Counted from the stretch's first letter, positions 1 through 10,664 are shown. The stretch is DNA of 64,000 nt from Loripinus fragilis (GCA_964019695.1 OZ026524.1:67606223-67670222), one strand, 5' to 3'. Notes: generated from the letters alone by a model not told the origin. Numbers and translations: made by a program.

Positions 1-44
1 GCACAAAAATTTGCTGCTGGCACAAAATTTGCTGCAGGCACAAA
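1..44. repeat. Minisatellite array A, edge fragment
   Basis: Units of about 18 bp of the type TTTTGTGCYAGCAGSAA, read here on the - strand. The array continues beyond the left edge of the window. It is the same family as the arrays at 790-925, 5815-6080, 6590-6965, 10885-11225 and 11880-12360. Confidence 0.9.
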
Positions 45-283
45 TGAGCAGTGACATGAGATTTCCAACAATGTCGTATGTGCGACCAGCAAAGGCTCAG
101 ACGAGCCTGCGCATACGCGCACACTGATCAGAGCCTTTGCTTGTCGCTTAATTATTATATAAGTGTTAAGCTACTGATCGAACTTAATTTGGTGTTTCTA
201 AGCTTAACAGGAGGCTGCACAGGTTCGTCTGAGTCTACACTTGTCAAGATGGCACATTGTTGGAAATCACATGTCACGGTTCA
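45..283 (-). mobile_element. MITE family B, 239 bp
   Basis: Terminal inverted repeats begin TGAGCNGTGACATG and continue into GATTTCCAACAATGT; the right end is the inverted counterpart. No protein coding capacity is expected for this class. The copy at 11638-11876 is nearly identical in inverted orientation. Other copies are at 32757-32985, 53212-53449, 56017-56254 and 57454-57692. The middle holds a hairpin-like GCGCATACGCGC core. Confidence 0.85.
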
Positions 284-482
284 AATATTCCTGAATACCG
301 GGCCGCGTAGGTAGTCGGTAACGTGTCTGGCTACAGATACGTGTCTGACTGCAGATCCTGGTGTCCCGAGTTTGATCGCAGCCCGGTCTCATACTTTCAT
401 TGAGATTGATCGTGAAATAATTTCTACCGTCATATCACTCCCTTCCAAGAAGTAGCTGTCAGTTTTAAGCGAAAGTATGCGC
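284..482 (-). repeat. Composite-module flank segment
   Basis: A single-copy-like segment that recurs with each SINE in the cluster: 6384-6590, 10665-10885 and 11453-11625 in + orientation, and partly at 13600-13665. It contains the motif TGACGGTAGAAATTATTTCA (read on the other strand). No coding potential is recognised. Confidence 0.8.
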
Positions 483-496
483 ACGAAGTACTGGTT

Positions 497-674
497 TGAT
501 TTGATTCATTACGTCCCATCAACAATCATTCAGTTATATAGGAAAGGGTCTTCCAGGGTTGAACCAGTACTAAGCTAGGATAAATATGTCTTGCTTAAGG
601 GCACAACGCAACGCCGCCGGTGAGGCTCGAACCCGCGGCCACTCGGTCTCGAGTCAAGCACTCTCGCTCCCGAG
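497..674 (-). mobile_element. tRNA-headed SINE, internally deleted
   Basis: Read on the - strand it starts GGGAGCG and contains a B-box-like GGTTCGAGCC and the tail GATGGGACGTAATGAATCA. About 15 bp around the A box are missing, and the copy at 11261-11438 lacks the same bases. Direct repeats of 14 bp (ACRAAGTACTGGTT at 483-496 and 675-688) flank it and match a target-site duplication. Transcription would be by RNA polymerase III if the promoter were complete; here it is not. Confidence 0.88.
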
Positions 675-688
675 ACAAAGTACTGGTT

Positions 689-790
689 AACCGCTTCTTC
701 AAGCTTCCCGAGGAAAGATGTGATTAGGTGAGCTGTCCGTCTCGCCATGGCCATAGTTGTTGACTTTGGGACGTGAAGCAGCAAAACAAA
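689..790 (-). repeat. Composite-module spacer segment
   Basis: A segment linking the minisatellite to the SINE. It recurs at 6085-6190, 6975-7070 and 13471-13587, and is truncated at 11230-11246. It carries CAACTATGGTCATGGCGAGA-type sequence, read here inverted. Confidence 0.8.
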
Positions 791-925
791 CAAAAACAAA
801 TATTCCTGCTAGCACAAAAATTGCTGCCAGCACAAAATTTACTGCTGGCACAAAAAATCCTGCTAGCACAAAATTTGCTAACAGCACAAAATTTGCTGCT
901 GGCACAAAAATTCCTGCTAGCAGTA
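790..925. repeat. Minisatellite array A
   Basis: About seven copies of the 18 bp unit, alternating GCTAGC-containing and GCCAGC-containing forms so that a 36 bp dimer is visible. Several frames on both strands stay open because the unit length is a multiple of three; they are not genes. Confidence 0.9.
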
Positions 926-1750
926 TGGCATCTCCAAACATTATGCTGGCTTCCAGGTGAGCGATTGTTGCCCCATTGGCTACTTGTTTTGGCAGGCCCC
1001 TCCCCACCGGGAGGAGTCACAAGGTTAAACATTTATTTTTTCTGAACATGGTCACATGGTATATCAAATTGAAAAAGGATGACAAGTAGAACATGATACA
1101 AATATAACAATTTACATTAAGATCAGACTGGTGACCATGGGGAGGGATCAAAAGGTCAAAGATCATTAGATTTCTTCGAGAGATTGGGGATTTGCAATGA
1201 TGCTCCATCAACTGTATTCTAATATGTTTCCAAGGTTTAAGTGACCCCCGTTTTCTTTTTTAAATGGCTTTAAATTGAACTTAGGAGAACGGCACTTAGC
1301 ATGTGGATTTAAATGCACACCACGTAACAAACGCTTATTTTTGGGAGACGCCCTTATTTGTAAATGAAGCCCAAATCCCCTGTACAAAAGAATAACTTAG
1401 TTGTTTTCCCTGTGAATATACCCATGTGTACCTCTATAGATACACATGGTATATCTGCATTGCTATGATGATATGTACTAGCCTACTGGAATATCAATAT
1501 CAGCTGACTCGAGGAAAATCTATATGCACGCACGCAACTGTTAAAGTCTATAGGGGTCCTAGACCGTGCCGTATTGAAAGCAGGCAAATATAAGGCTTAA
1601 GCATGAAACCTGCATGTACGTAGTAGCACCTTCCATTTCAATTCATCGACCCTTTTTGCCTACGGGGTAATTTGTCATGGTTTTGTAGTCTTCTGATATT
1701 TTTTCCAAAATTAGTTTGTTGTTTTTTTACTAAAAATATCTTTCAGTAAT
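926..1750. other. No gene seen
   Basis: AT-rich unique-looking sequence without long open frames or recognised elements. A short near-palindrome around CCCATGTGTACC/GATACACATGG at 1420-1450 is the only structure noticed. Confidence 0.5.
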
Positions 1751-1754
1751 ATCA

Positions 1755-1890
1755 GTAAAGTGTCAAGCAGTTTTGATCCAGATCAGGCCCGTCGTGCCTG
1801 ATCTGGGTCCAAATTGTTTGCAAAGGTTATCAGCAGATAACACTAGTAAGTAAAGAGTTTATGACGACAATTCAAGCAAATTGGAGAGTT
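1755..1890. repeat. MITE family E with GATCAGGCCCG hairpin
   Basis: Contains GATCCAGATCAGGCCCG followed by its inverted counterpart CCTGATCTGGGTCC, then ATCAGCAGATAAC. The same arrangement recurs at 35600-35765, 37785-37985, 43995-44190 and 44500-44690, where the ends read GTCGTCTGCTGA. Confidence 0.65.
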
Positions 1891-2925
1891 GACGAGAAAT
1901 AGCGAATCGGGGATCTACATTAAACTTTAAAAGCATCAAATATATGCCTGCTTAAGATATTTAGCTGATAAACTTTGTCAACAGCCGAAGCCAAGTTCAG
2001 GCTAAAATGTTGGGTATTATCTGGATCGATCCTACTTGTATTCCTGAAAGACATATATTTAGAAAATAATTATAACTAAGAAAAATCAGCAGAGGACAAC
2101 AACCCAGCATTTAAGGTTTAGACAATTACTTGAATCGTTTTTTGAACACAGGCCATTTCATTGCATCGGTTTTAGGTGTACATTGAAGTTTATAAGTCAG
2201 TATAAGCAGTGAATCAAAGCTTAATGCATGAAGATTGGTCCAGTTAAGCAATTTTAGCGAGAAGCTGTGACTGTCTTCATCAGGGTAAACACGTGTTTTG
2301 GGTGCTCAAAAGAACTGTATCATCGAGATGGTTGTTTTGAGTACACACCAAATATTTTTTGGTTGAGAAATAGGAAAAATAATTTTCTGTTACGCACTCT
2401 TATCTGTGGGAATGACGAATTACCTCTACTGACCTGTATAAGCCGTGTTTTATTTATATCATTAGGTTCACTTGGGACTAATTCAAAGAGAAGCAGCAAA
2501 AACACACCAAAATTCCATCTAATCCCAGCCTACTGGGAAAAAAAACCTCAGATTTATGTGGAAAAATTAATTCAATCATTAAAGAATAATCAGAAAAAAG
2601 GGGGTCACTTAAGTCCTGGAAACACAGTAGTTATGTTATTATAAAGATCAAAATCTTGTTTTGGACTGTGGAAATAAAATGTTCATTTCAATTAAAATGT
2701 CTTTATTCTTTTCTATTTGAGAGACTTTATTACCTGGAAATAAAGGATAACCTGCGGATAAAACCTGACTATATTTACAGGCTTAGAAGTGGTCCTACTT
2801 TTGGCTACTTTTTTGCCTCTTCCTACATTTTCCTTCTTTTATTCAGAAAACCCTACTATTCTTACTTTTCTGCCCTAAAATGCCAATACATAATTCATTT
2901 CAGGAAAAGCTGAAATTGCATGAAT
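1891..2925. other. No host gene seen; dispersed repeat at 2290-2480
   Basis: The stretch 2290-2480 (GGGTGCTCAAAAGAACTG, later TTGGTTGAGAAATAGG) matches 54612-54720 and, less well, 34350-34430, so it is a dispersed element with a small hairpin. A 125-residue frame at 2267-2644 overlaps this repeat and matches no family I recognise. The rest shows no feature. Confidence 0.5.
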
Positions 2926-2927
2926 TT

Positions 2928-3790
2928 TAGAGAGCAGATGTCGTTACAACCGACGATTTTTCATAAACTAAGGGCAATAAATCCTTAAATAGACCATTAT
3001 CAAACTTGAAGAAGACGTCATGGTACTAAACAATGTGACAAAGTTAGTACTTAACAATGTGACAAAGTTTCATAAAATACTGATCAAAACTATTCGACTT
3101 TGAGAGCGGACATCGTTTAAAACGGTGATTTTTCGTAAACAAAGGGCCATAACTGCGGAAAGCATTGTGCGATAGGGACCATTAACAAACTAGAAGATAT
3201 CATGGTTCTAAACAATATGACCCAAATTTCATTAAATTTTGATCAAAAGAATTCGACTTAGAGAGCGGACATTGTTTCAAATAGTGAATTTTAATAAACA
3301 AAGGACCATTACTACTGAAGGCATGGTCCGATATGGACCATTATCGAACTTGAAGAAGACATCATGGTACTGAACAATGTGACCAAGTTTCATAAAATCT
3401 GATCAAAATATTCTGACTTAAAGAGCGGACATCGTTTCAAATGATGAATTTTCATAAACAAAGGGCCATAACTACTGAAGGCATGGTCCGATATGGACCA
3501 TTAACGAATTTGAAGAAGACATCATGGTACTAAACAATATGACATATTTCATAAAATTCTGATCAAAACTATTCGAATTTAGAGAGCGGACATCGTTTCA
3601 AATAGTGAATTTTCATAAACAAAGGGCCATAGCTACTGAAAGCATTGTGCAATATGGACCATTATCGAACTTGAAGAAGACATCATGGTACTAAACAATG
3701 TGACCAAGTTTCATAAAATCTGATCAAAAGTATTCGACTTAGAGAGCGGACGTCGTTGGACAGACGTACGGACAGACGGACAGGGGTAAT
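2928..3790 (+). repeat. Tandem repeat, about 160-170 bp x 5
   Basis: Units begin near 2931, 3101, 3260, 3420 and 3583, with a partial one at 3741. Each reads AGAGCGGACATCGTTTCAAA, then AAAGGGCCATAACTACTGAA, then CATCATGGTACTAAACAATG. The array ends in GACAGACGTACGGACAGACG followed by a GGCCGGGCCATTGTCATGGC hairpin-like end. An inverted partial unit follows at 3900-4080. Tandem cores of this length are typical of non-autonomous Helitron-like elements in bivalves; that assignment is inference. Confidence 0.85.
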
Positions 3791-4090
3791 ATTTAATGGC
3801 CGGGCCATTGTCATGGCGGGGGCATAAAAATGTTTCCGCTCAATAATTTTAAAACACATGGATAAACTTTCATCAAATGTATACAAGTTTACGCCTTGAC
3901 ATTTGCCGGGGCATTAGGTGTTACCCCTGTATGTACGTCTGCCTGTATGTCACACCCAACGACATCCGCTCTTTCGGTTGAATAGTTTTGATCTGAATTT
4001 TATGAAACTTGGTCACATTATTTAGTACCATAATTTAGTTCCGATTATGGCCCTTTTCCGATTTGAAGACATCCGACTTTTTAAAGCATA
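3791..4090 (-). repeat. Inverted partial unit of the 160 bp repeat
   Basis: Reads the same unit on the - strand (GACATCCGCTCTTTCGGTTG, then TTATGAAACTTGGTCACATT). Together with 2928-3790 it makes a head-to-head arrangement with the turn near 3790-3895. Confidence 0.7.
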
Positions 4091-4224
4091 TATCACGCTT
4101 CCCAAGGCATAAAATCACCCAAAAATCATAAATTCAAGTCCATGTGCATAAATGAAGTTTACATAAAAAGAATGCATTAACAGGCGTTGGGATCACAGCA
4201 ATACGAAATTTATGAAGATCTTTA

Positions 4225-4412
4225 TCCGAGGTTATAAAACTTTTTTGTACTCAACTGACCAATGAGCGTGATTATTACCGCATCTGTGCGCCCTCGGGGT
4301 CCGGTGAACGTCTGGAAGCAAGAAAAGTTGATTTTAAGCATTTGATTTTATGATCATTTAAACCAGCCTGCTCATTTGAGTTGAGCACGAAAACTTTTTT
4401 TATAACTTTAAA
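4225..4412. mobile_element. Fold-back MITE family C
   Basis: Ends are GAGGTTATAAAACTTTTTT and its inverse AAAAACTTTTTTTATAACTT, with GTACTCAACTGA / TGAGTTGAGCAC just inside. Relatives are at 9775-10010, 33050-33265, 47630-48085 and 55845-55935. No coding capacity. Confidence 0.7.
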
Positions 4413-4562
4413 ATTATTCTTCCAGCCTTTAATTCACTCTGTCCACTTTTGATAACATTGGTGTATGTATACATGTGTATGCCAGGTATACGCTTTGAGT
4501 CACACAAAAGCTTGGTCTTTGCTAAACAAGCCTAAAATCATTATTCTGATCAAAATAATGAG

Positions 4563-4880
4563 TAAGGTCAGCAAATACTACAATCACAAACTGCAGACAA
4601 ACCTGTGGCACCTAGAGGAAGAGCCACACAACAATCTTGAGGCACCAGGAAGTCAAACAAAGCAAGGCATTCATTATGATGATTGCAAAAATAAAATGGA
4701 CACAAAATAACGCATAAAAAACAAAGAGCAATTTCAGAATCACACAATGGGAGCAACAATCAATAACGATTCAAAACTAACAGAACCATCGCCTTAAAAT
4801 GGACAGCAGCCTAAGTCACTGGGTGTGTGTGTGGGGGGGGGGGCTTAAATGCATTTTACTGGTACCAAATCTTCGACAAG
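4563..4880. repeat. Dispersed repeat (shared with 49107-49430)
   Basis: CAATCACAAACTGCAGACAA, GAAGAGCCACACAACAATC and CAGCAGCCTAAGTCACTGG also occur in the same order at 49107-49430. Inverted partial relatives are at 58590-58740 and 59220-59420. The open frames across all four copies are hydrophobic but differ and carry stops, so this is repeat DNA and not a membrane protein gene. Confidence 0.7.
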
Positions 4881-5240
4881 TCACATTCTTAGCAAAGATG
4901 ATATGTTTATGCCAGATTACAAGAAGACAAGCAAGCTGTCACGCACATACACAGTGAGGCAGGCAGCTAGATACATAAACTCCCAACCCTCGGGTGGTTC
5001 AAACGCCTACCACCTGCTTTCTATTGGGATATCTCAGAACATGGCTTGGCGGCCAAACAAGAGCGGAACTTAACAATACAAGTATAGTTGGCAACTGTCG
5101 GTTCATTTGAATTCATTGGGTCTAGTTAGATCAGATGATTTGCCATAAATCATATGATTATTTCTTGAATGGTCGATTTAACCAAAAATATACTGAACAA
5201 AAAAAATAAGTTTGCACTTTAACCAATTTAACAAAAACTC
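4881..5240. other. No gene seen
   Basis: No element or long frame recognised. One short stretch, 4880-5060, keeps a frame of about 70 residues without any known motif. Confidence 0.4.
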
Positions 5241-5257
5241 ATTACGTTAAAAGGTAT

Positions 5258-5520
5258 GCGTATATGACAAAGATCAGGAATCAATGCAATCAAGTACTAC
5301 ACCTGACGCATGACACCACATGGGAAAGTGACAAAAACTCAACATCACATACAAGCAAGAGGTTTACCCCTTCCAAGCATGGATTACCACAAGGCTGCAA
5401 TTAACAGGCAAGAAAGCATGACAAACACGAAACATAAATAACAGGAAGGATTCACAAAAGAAGCACCGCCTGTGCCACACGTCTGACAAGACAACCATGC
5501 GAAACTTGATCAGGCGTTCA
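5258..5520. repeat. Dispersed repeat (shared with 46290-46410)
   Basis: AAAGATCAGGAATCAATGCA, CAATCAAGTACTACACCTGA and AAAGTGACAAAAACTCA recur at 46295-46370, where the repeat lies inside a MITE. Confidence 0.6.
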
Positions 5521-5814
5521 TGAATAACGTTGAAAAACGTCAAACTGCATTTTTAAATCTGGAAGATTATCTTTACGATATTTTGAATATGTAAACACAC
5601 TATTCGGGAGTATTTCTGTCTGAACATCGAACATCAAGAAGTAACGTCTGCGATGTATACTGTACTAATGTTACGGTACGTCAAAATGAGCGTAAGAAGG
5701 CTTTTGGCAGATCACCGCCATACCAAGAGTAATCAGCACGGTATAGATGTTTGGTTGCTCAAGATTTAATGGAGAAATATAAAGCAAAAAATCGAAAAAA
5801 TAACAATTTTAAAT

Positions 5815-6080
5815 GCTGGCAACAATTTTGCTGCTGGCAGAATTTTTTTGCTATCAGGAATATTTGTGCCAGCAGCAATTTTTGAGCTAGCAGGAATTTT
5901 TGTGCCAGCAGCAAATTTCGCGCAATCAGCAAAGTTTGTGCTAGCAGGAATTTTTGTGCCAGCAGCAAAGTTTTGCTAGCAGGAATTTTTGTGCCAGCAG
6001 CAAAATTTTGTGCTAGCAGGAATTTTTGGGTCAGCAGCAAATTTTGTGCTGGCAGCAATTTTTGTGCTTGCAGAAATATT
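5815..6080. repeat. Minisatellite array A
   Basis: About fifteen 18 bp units alternating GCTAGCAGGAATTTTTGTG and GCCAGCAGCAAATTTTGTG. It is the first array of the + strand triplicated composite. Confidence 0.9.
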
Positions 6081-6204
6081 TGTGTTTTGTTTGTTTTGCT
6101 GCTTTTCGTCCCAAGTCAACAACTATGGTCATGGCGAGACGGTCAGCTCACCTAACCACACATTTCCTGGGCAAGCTTGAAGAAGCGGTTAACTAGTACT
6201 TCGT

Positions 6205-6369
6205 CATCGGAGCGCAGTGGCTCAGTGGTAGAGTGTTTGACTCGATACCGAGTGGCCGCGGCTTCGAGCCTAACCGGCGTCATTGCGTTGTGCCCTTGAG
6301 CAAGACGCATTAAAAGACCCGTCCCTACATAACTGAAAACTTGTTGATGGGACGTAATGAATCAAATCA
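6205..6369 (+). mobile_element. tRNA-headed SINE with 14 bp target-site duplication
   Basis: Starts CATCGGAGCGCAGTGGCTCA. It has an A-box-like TGGCTCAGTGGTAGAG, a slightly mutated B-box (GCTTCGAGCC), a body with CCTTGAGCAAGACGCATTAA and the tail GATGGGACGTAATGAATCAA. Flanking direct repeats AACYAGTACTTCGT lie at 6191-6204 and 6370-6383. Compared with the copy at 40065-40266, about 37 bp between the body and tail are missing. Confidence 0.92.
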
Positions 6370-6590
6370 AACCAGTACTTCGTGCGCATACTTTCGCTTA
6401 AAACTGGAAGCTACTTCTCTTGAATGATATAGCGGAAGAGAATGATATGACGGTAGAAATTATTTCACGATCAATCTCCATGAAAGTATGAGACCAGGCT
6501 GCGATCAAAGTCGGGACACCAGAATCTGCAGTCAGACACGCATCTGTAGCCAGACACGTTACCGACTGCCTACGCGGCCCGATATGAAGA
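6370..6590 (+). repeat. Composite-module flank segment
   Basis: The right target-site duplication followed by GCGCATACTTTCGCTTAAAA and the segment ending GCCTACGCGGCCCGATATGA, which leads directly into the next minisatellite array. Confidence 0.8.
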
Positions 6591-6965
6591 TTTGTGCCTG
6601 CAGCAACTTTTGTGCCAGCAATATTTTTAGTGCCTGCAGCAAATTTTGTGCTAGCAGGAATTTTTGTGCCAGCAGCAAATTTTGTGCTGGCAGCAATTTT
6701 TTTGCTAGCAGAAATTTTTGTGCCAGCAGCAAATTTTATGCTAGCAGGAATTTTTGTGCCAGCAGCAAATTTTGTGCTAGCAGAATTTTTTGTGCCAGCA
6801 GCAAATTTTGTGCTAGCAGGAATTTTTGTGCCAGCAGGAAATTTTGTGCTAGCAAGAATTTTTGTGCCAGCAGCAAATTTTGTGATGGCAGCAAATTTTG
6901 TGCTAGCAGGATTTTTTGTGCCAGCAGCAAATTTTGTGCTGGCAGCAATTTTTGTGCTGGCAGAA
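6590..6965. repeat. Minisatellite array A, longest regular copy
   Basis: About 21 units of 18 bp (36 bp dimers). It gives rise to a 204-residue frame on - and 143- and 190-residue frames on +, all made of short peptide repeats such as FCASSKFCASRN. These are artefacts of the period. Confidence 0.92.
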
Positions 6966-7084
6966 ATATTTGTGTTTTGTTTGGTTTGTCCCAAGTCAAC
7001 AACTATGGTCATGGCGAGACTATAAGCTCACCTAACCACACCTTTCTGGGGCAAACTTGAAGAGGCGATTAATTAGTACTTCGT

Positions 7085-7204
7085 CATCGGAGCGCAGTTG
7101 CTCAGTGGTAGAGTGCTTGACTCGAGACCGAGGGGCCGTGGGTTCGAGCCTCACCGGCGTCATTGCGTTGTGCCCTTGTGCAAGACACATTAATCCTAGC
7201 TAAC
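7085..7204 (+). mobile_element. tRNA-headed SINE, left part of a split copy
   Basis: Carries the A-box-like and B-box (GGTTCGAGCC) parts up to TTAATCCTAGCTA, where an unrelated element begins at 7205. The SINE resumes at 10573 with TTAGTACCGGTTCAACC. The target-site duplication pair is at 7071-7084 and 10651-10664. This copy was complete before the insertion. Confidence 0.9.
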
Positions 7205-7529
7205 GCCCCGTTCTCACTGTCCCGGTTTAAGGTGCCGGTTCATCCCGGTTTGATGATCCGGGATGAACCGTGTCACAATCGTGGCGGCACCGTGGACAAC
7301 TTTGGAGATCCGGGATGAACCGTGTTGAACCGGCTCATGTCCCCGGTTGTTGTAAAATGTTTAAAACAACCGGAACTCACCGGGAGTAACCGAGAAGGCT
7401 GTCAAATACCGTGATAAACCAGGAAGACGCCGTGTCTCCACCGGGACGGCGTCCACGCGATACCGGCGCATTCCGGAAAAACCCGTGTCTCCACCGTGAT
7501 AAACCGTGCGCGATGAAGACCCCGGGTAT

Positions 7530-7760
7530 GCCTGATTTTTCGACAATGTGGTATGTGCCAACAACAAAACCTAAGATCAGCCTGCGCCTAGGCGCAGGCT
7601 GATCAGAGCCTTTGCCAGTCGCTTGATTATTATTTGACTGTTAAGCTACTGACCGAACTACATTTAAAATTTCTTAGCTAAAATGGTTACTGCACAGGCT
7701 TGTCTGAGTCTACACTTCTCAAAATACCACACTGTTAGAAATCACATGCCGCGGCGCATA
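7530..7760. mobile_element. Degenerate MITE family B-like copy
   Basis: Contains GACAATGTGGTATGTGCCAA, the hairpin AGCCTGCGCCTAGGCGCAGGCT, TTGCCAGTCGCTTGATTATT and TTAGAAATCACATGCCGCGG, all diverged relatives of family B in matching order. Confidence 0.6.
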
Positions 7761-7794
7761 GTGTTTATATATTTTTACTAAAAAGCAAGACAAT

Positions 7795-9735
7795 CTGGGC
7801 CAAAATTACAATGCACCCTTAAAGTTAAGGAAGACTTAAGTTAAGTATTGAATTTTCAGGATGACGTTGCGCACGGTGTTGCGACCAGAAAACGTAACGT
7901 CATTTTATGTATATTTTAATGTTAAAACGTCGATTATCACTGAAGTCTATCGAATTATGACGGGTTTTATACATGTCACTTTTCCTTGCATATAATTATA
8001 TTAAACAGGTTATAAATAAAAACTACATATATAACGGGACGTATTGCTAATTCAGAAGGGCATTTTGTTGCAATTTGTTTAATCGTATAACGACGGGCGT
8101 CATTTACCGCTTCGTAGTTGCGCATTCGTAGAGTACTGTTTGAGAGCGGGGCATTGGTTTCATCGGTTTAACAAAAACGTTTATAATGTATTAAACCTTG
8201 ATTCGTTGCACATTTCTTCATTGGCGCGCACGAAGATTGTGTGTGGCCAAAGAAGTATTTGCAACTCTGTTAGTTCGCGGGTTAACAATTCCAGTAAAAA
8301 TGCCAAAGATTATTGACGGCGATTTTGACAGAACTTAGTTCAGGTCAAGTACCTATTTAAAATGATATGTATGAAACAATACATTATACAATAAAATGTT
8401 TAAAATACACACTTGGTTTAAGAGTTGATCTATGATTCGTTTGATGCAAATTTAAAATTTTGATTCCCAAATTCATTGAAATGTTAGCGCAACCGCAAAA
8501 TTGGCATTTTAATTTTCTTACAATTATTGCTGTATTAAGTAAGCATATGTTTAGTGTGCAGTAGTCGCTTTGTATATCGGTAGCGTACATGTATATAATT
8601 TTTAGACAACAAGTTTTGCAAAAATAAAAGTAAAATTAATATTTAAAAAAATCTGAAAATGCATTTATTAAAGCGGCGACGTCACAAATCGTTGAATAAT
8701 TTTACGCCAAGAACGTCAATGTTACAACTTTGGACATTTCCGCTAGACACAGTCTTTTTAAGACAGTTTCTGCATTTGTGTGGTTACAATTTATGTTTTG
8801 ACAGCAAACTATAAAACAGGAAAGAAGTATTTTTTTCATTTAATTTCCTGAACCAGATTATATGAACTCTTAAAAATAGCCGTGGTTGAAAACGTACACC
8901 CCCGCAATAAATTTCCAAAATTGACGCTTTGGACATTTCCGCTAGACACGGGTAAAGTTCATTCTTCTCTTTTCCTATTGAGATTTCCAACTATCGAGAG
9001 CAGGAATATGTTTTTCATGATAGAAGTATTTTTTTCACAATTTTTTATTTTCTTGCATCATATTTTCATACGTTTATTATATCTCTTTAAAGTACCCCCT
9101 CTTCACTCTCTCTAAATTGTGACAGAATGGTTACTGTAATACTTATTTTCATTTCTCAAGCATATGCTAACTCAGTGGAATATTAGCATGGCTGTCGAAA
9201 ATAACTATATAGTAATGTCGTTTTTATAGAATTTGGCAGTTTTTACGTTGAAACATCTTCCTCCTACGATCGCTTTAGGTTGGAAAATCAAACAGCTCTG
9301 TTACGTGTGACAAGCGTTTTCAACGTCATATCGCAAAACAAACGGATTTGTAAAGTTCCCTTGATACATAGCATATTTTAATAAAATGTATGAGTACATA
9401 GCTTAAACTCTAACCTTTAAAATGATACCTAACATGATATATTTACGGCATCACTTAAAAGTTAAGAAAGGCTTGAACTCATCTACAACGCAAAAATCAC
9501 AATTGGTCGCAACACCGTGCGTTACGTCGATGCGAAAAACAACGTTTTCAAACTGATTAAAATCAAAATAGTTACTTTTTTTCTATAGATCACAATGATA
9601 TTTTTGACAACAAGTACTGCACAGGTCCTGGCAATTTATCAAGCATTTAATGTAACATGTTGAAATATATTTAGATTAAGTCTTCCTTAACTTTAAGGAG
9701 GCATTGTACACATGTACATGTAGGTCTAGGCCCAG
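7795..9735. mobile_element. 1.9 kb inverted-repeat element
   Basis: Ends CTGGGCCAAAATTACAATGC and GGCATTGTAC...GGCCCAG, followed inwards by AAGTTAAGGAAGACTTAA and its inverse near 9675-9700. Next inside is the pair ACGGTGTTGCGACCA / TGGTCGCAACACCGTGC. The same ends occur on the 258 bp element at 60990-61247, so this looks like a longer relative. No intact coding frame is present. Confidence 0.7.
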
Positions 9736-9774
9736 ATCAACAACATTTGAACCTCGTCGTAAGAAAACAGGCCC

Positions 9775-10010
9775 CGAGCTTAAAAACATTTTTCATACTC
9801 AACTAAGCTGAGCACGGAATTTATCCTGCTCATATATGTTGAAATGCCAACAATTTTGGCATTTTAACATTTATTAGCATGATAAATACAACACCTGAGA
9901 GACTTAAAGCAAGAAACTTCTTTATTTGCCGGTATTTTAGTTTTTATGAGCAGTCGAACTTTCATGCTCAGTCGAGTTGAGCATGAAAAAAGTTTTATAA
10001 CCTCTGCTTC
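9775..10010. mobile_element. Fold-back MITE family C
   Basis: AAAAACATTTTTCATACTCA at the left faces GAGCATGAAAAAAGTTTTAT at the right. Inside is the palindrome ATGCCAACAATTTTGGCATTTT, shared with 33170-33210, 47680-47710 and 47985-48010. Confidence 0.75.
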
Positions 10011-10572
10011 TGCTTATACGACAACATACATGCAAATGAGCTGCGAGGTTACTAAGCATTTGTTTTCGCTACATAGATCATGATTCCTCTAGTAACTTAA
10101 TCTGAATTTTCAAGTCTCCATCTACCGTATGTGGCTGTGCAGTCCAATTTGTGTCTGTTCGGTGTTATTTCTTTGAAGACATTACTGTTATGCGATAGAG
10201 ACAGAAGAAAACTTACGTTACTCCACGTTTTTATCCTGAATTTATAGTGTAGAGTAACACCGGGACGCAACCGTGGCCCTACCGGCATGTAACCATGGCG
10301 CAACCGGCAGTTACCGGGGCATCACCGTAAACAGCCTGGGTAACGCCGGGGTATACCGGCATGAACCGTGGCTCCACCGTGCTGCACTCTAAGTGCTCCC
10401 AGGTGAACCGGGAATCAACCGGCGTCTTGCCGGACCGGGGCTATACTGGGGTAACGTCGGCAAGGTGAGAACGCAATTTATTTTTTATGAAATGTGTCCC
10501 GGTGCATCACGGTATACCGGCTGTCCTGCATCGCGATGTACTGTGGCTCCATCTGCACAGTGAGAACGGGGC

Positions 10573-10650
10573 TTTAGTACCGGTTCAACCAAGGAAGACC
10601 CGTCCCTACATAACTGAAAACTTGTTGATGGGATGTAATGAATCAAATCA
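10573..10650 (+). mobile_element. tRNA-headed SINE, right part of the split copy
   Basis: Begins TTAGTACCGGTTCAACC and ends with the tail GATGGGATGTAATGAATCAA, followed by the duplication AACCAGTACTTCGT (10651-10664). It continues the copy that starts at 7085. Confidence 0.9.
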
Positions 10651-10664
10651 AACCAGTACTTCGT

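Larger units (their letters stand above)
7205..10572. mobile_element. 3.37 kb DNA element with 16 bp terminal inverted repeats, inserted in a SINE
   Basis: Perfect ends GCCCCGTTCTCACTGT (7205-7220) and ACAGTGAGAACGGGGC (10557-10572). Both subterminal regions (7220-7520 and 10250-10557) are arrays of short motifs spaced roughly 10-12 bp, of the types ACCGTG, ACCGGG and ACCGGC, as expected of subterminal transposase-binding repeats. The inner part shows no transposase frame and holds other elements (7505-7760, 7795-9735, 9775-10010). The host SINE reads CTAGCTTAGTAC elsewhere, so a short target duplication containing TTA is likely, with one base lost on the left. The superfamily is not identified. 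Confidence 0.85.

Noticed and set aside
2928..3790. A CRISPR array, suggested by regular repeats.
   Set aside because: The whole 160-170 bp unit is repeated with no unique spacers, and the context is eukaryotic.
6398..7060. Long open frames of 143-204 residues on both strands, with repeated FCASSKFCASRN or AGTKFAAGTK peptides.
   Set aside because: They are translations of the 18 bp minisatellite. The unit is a multiple of three without stops, so several frames stay open at once. No start context, splice sites or non-repeat domain is present.
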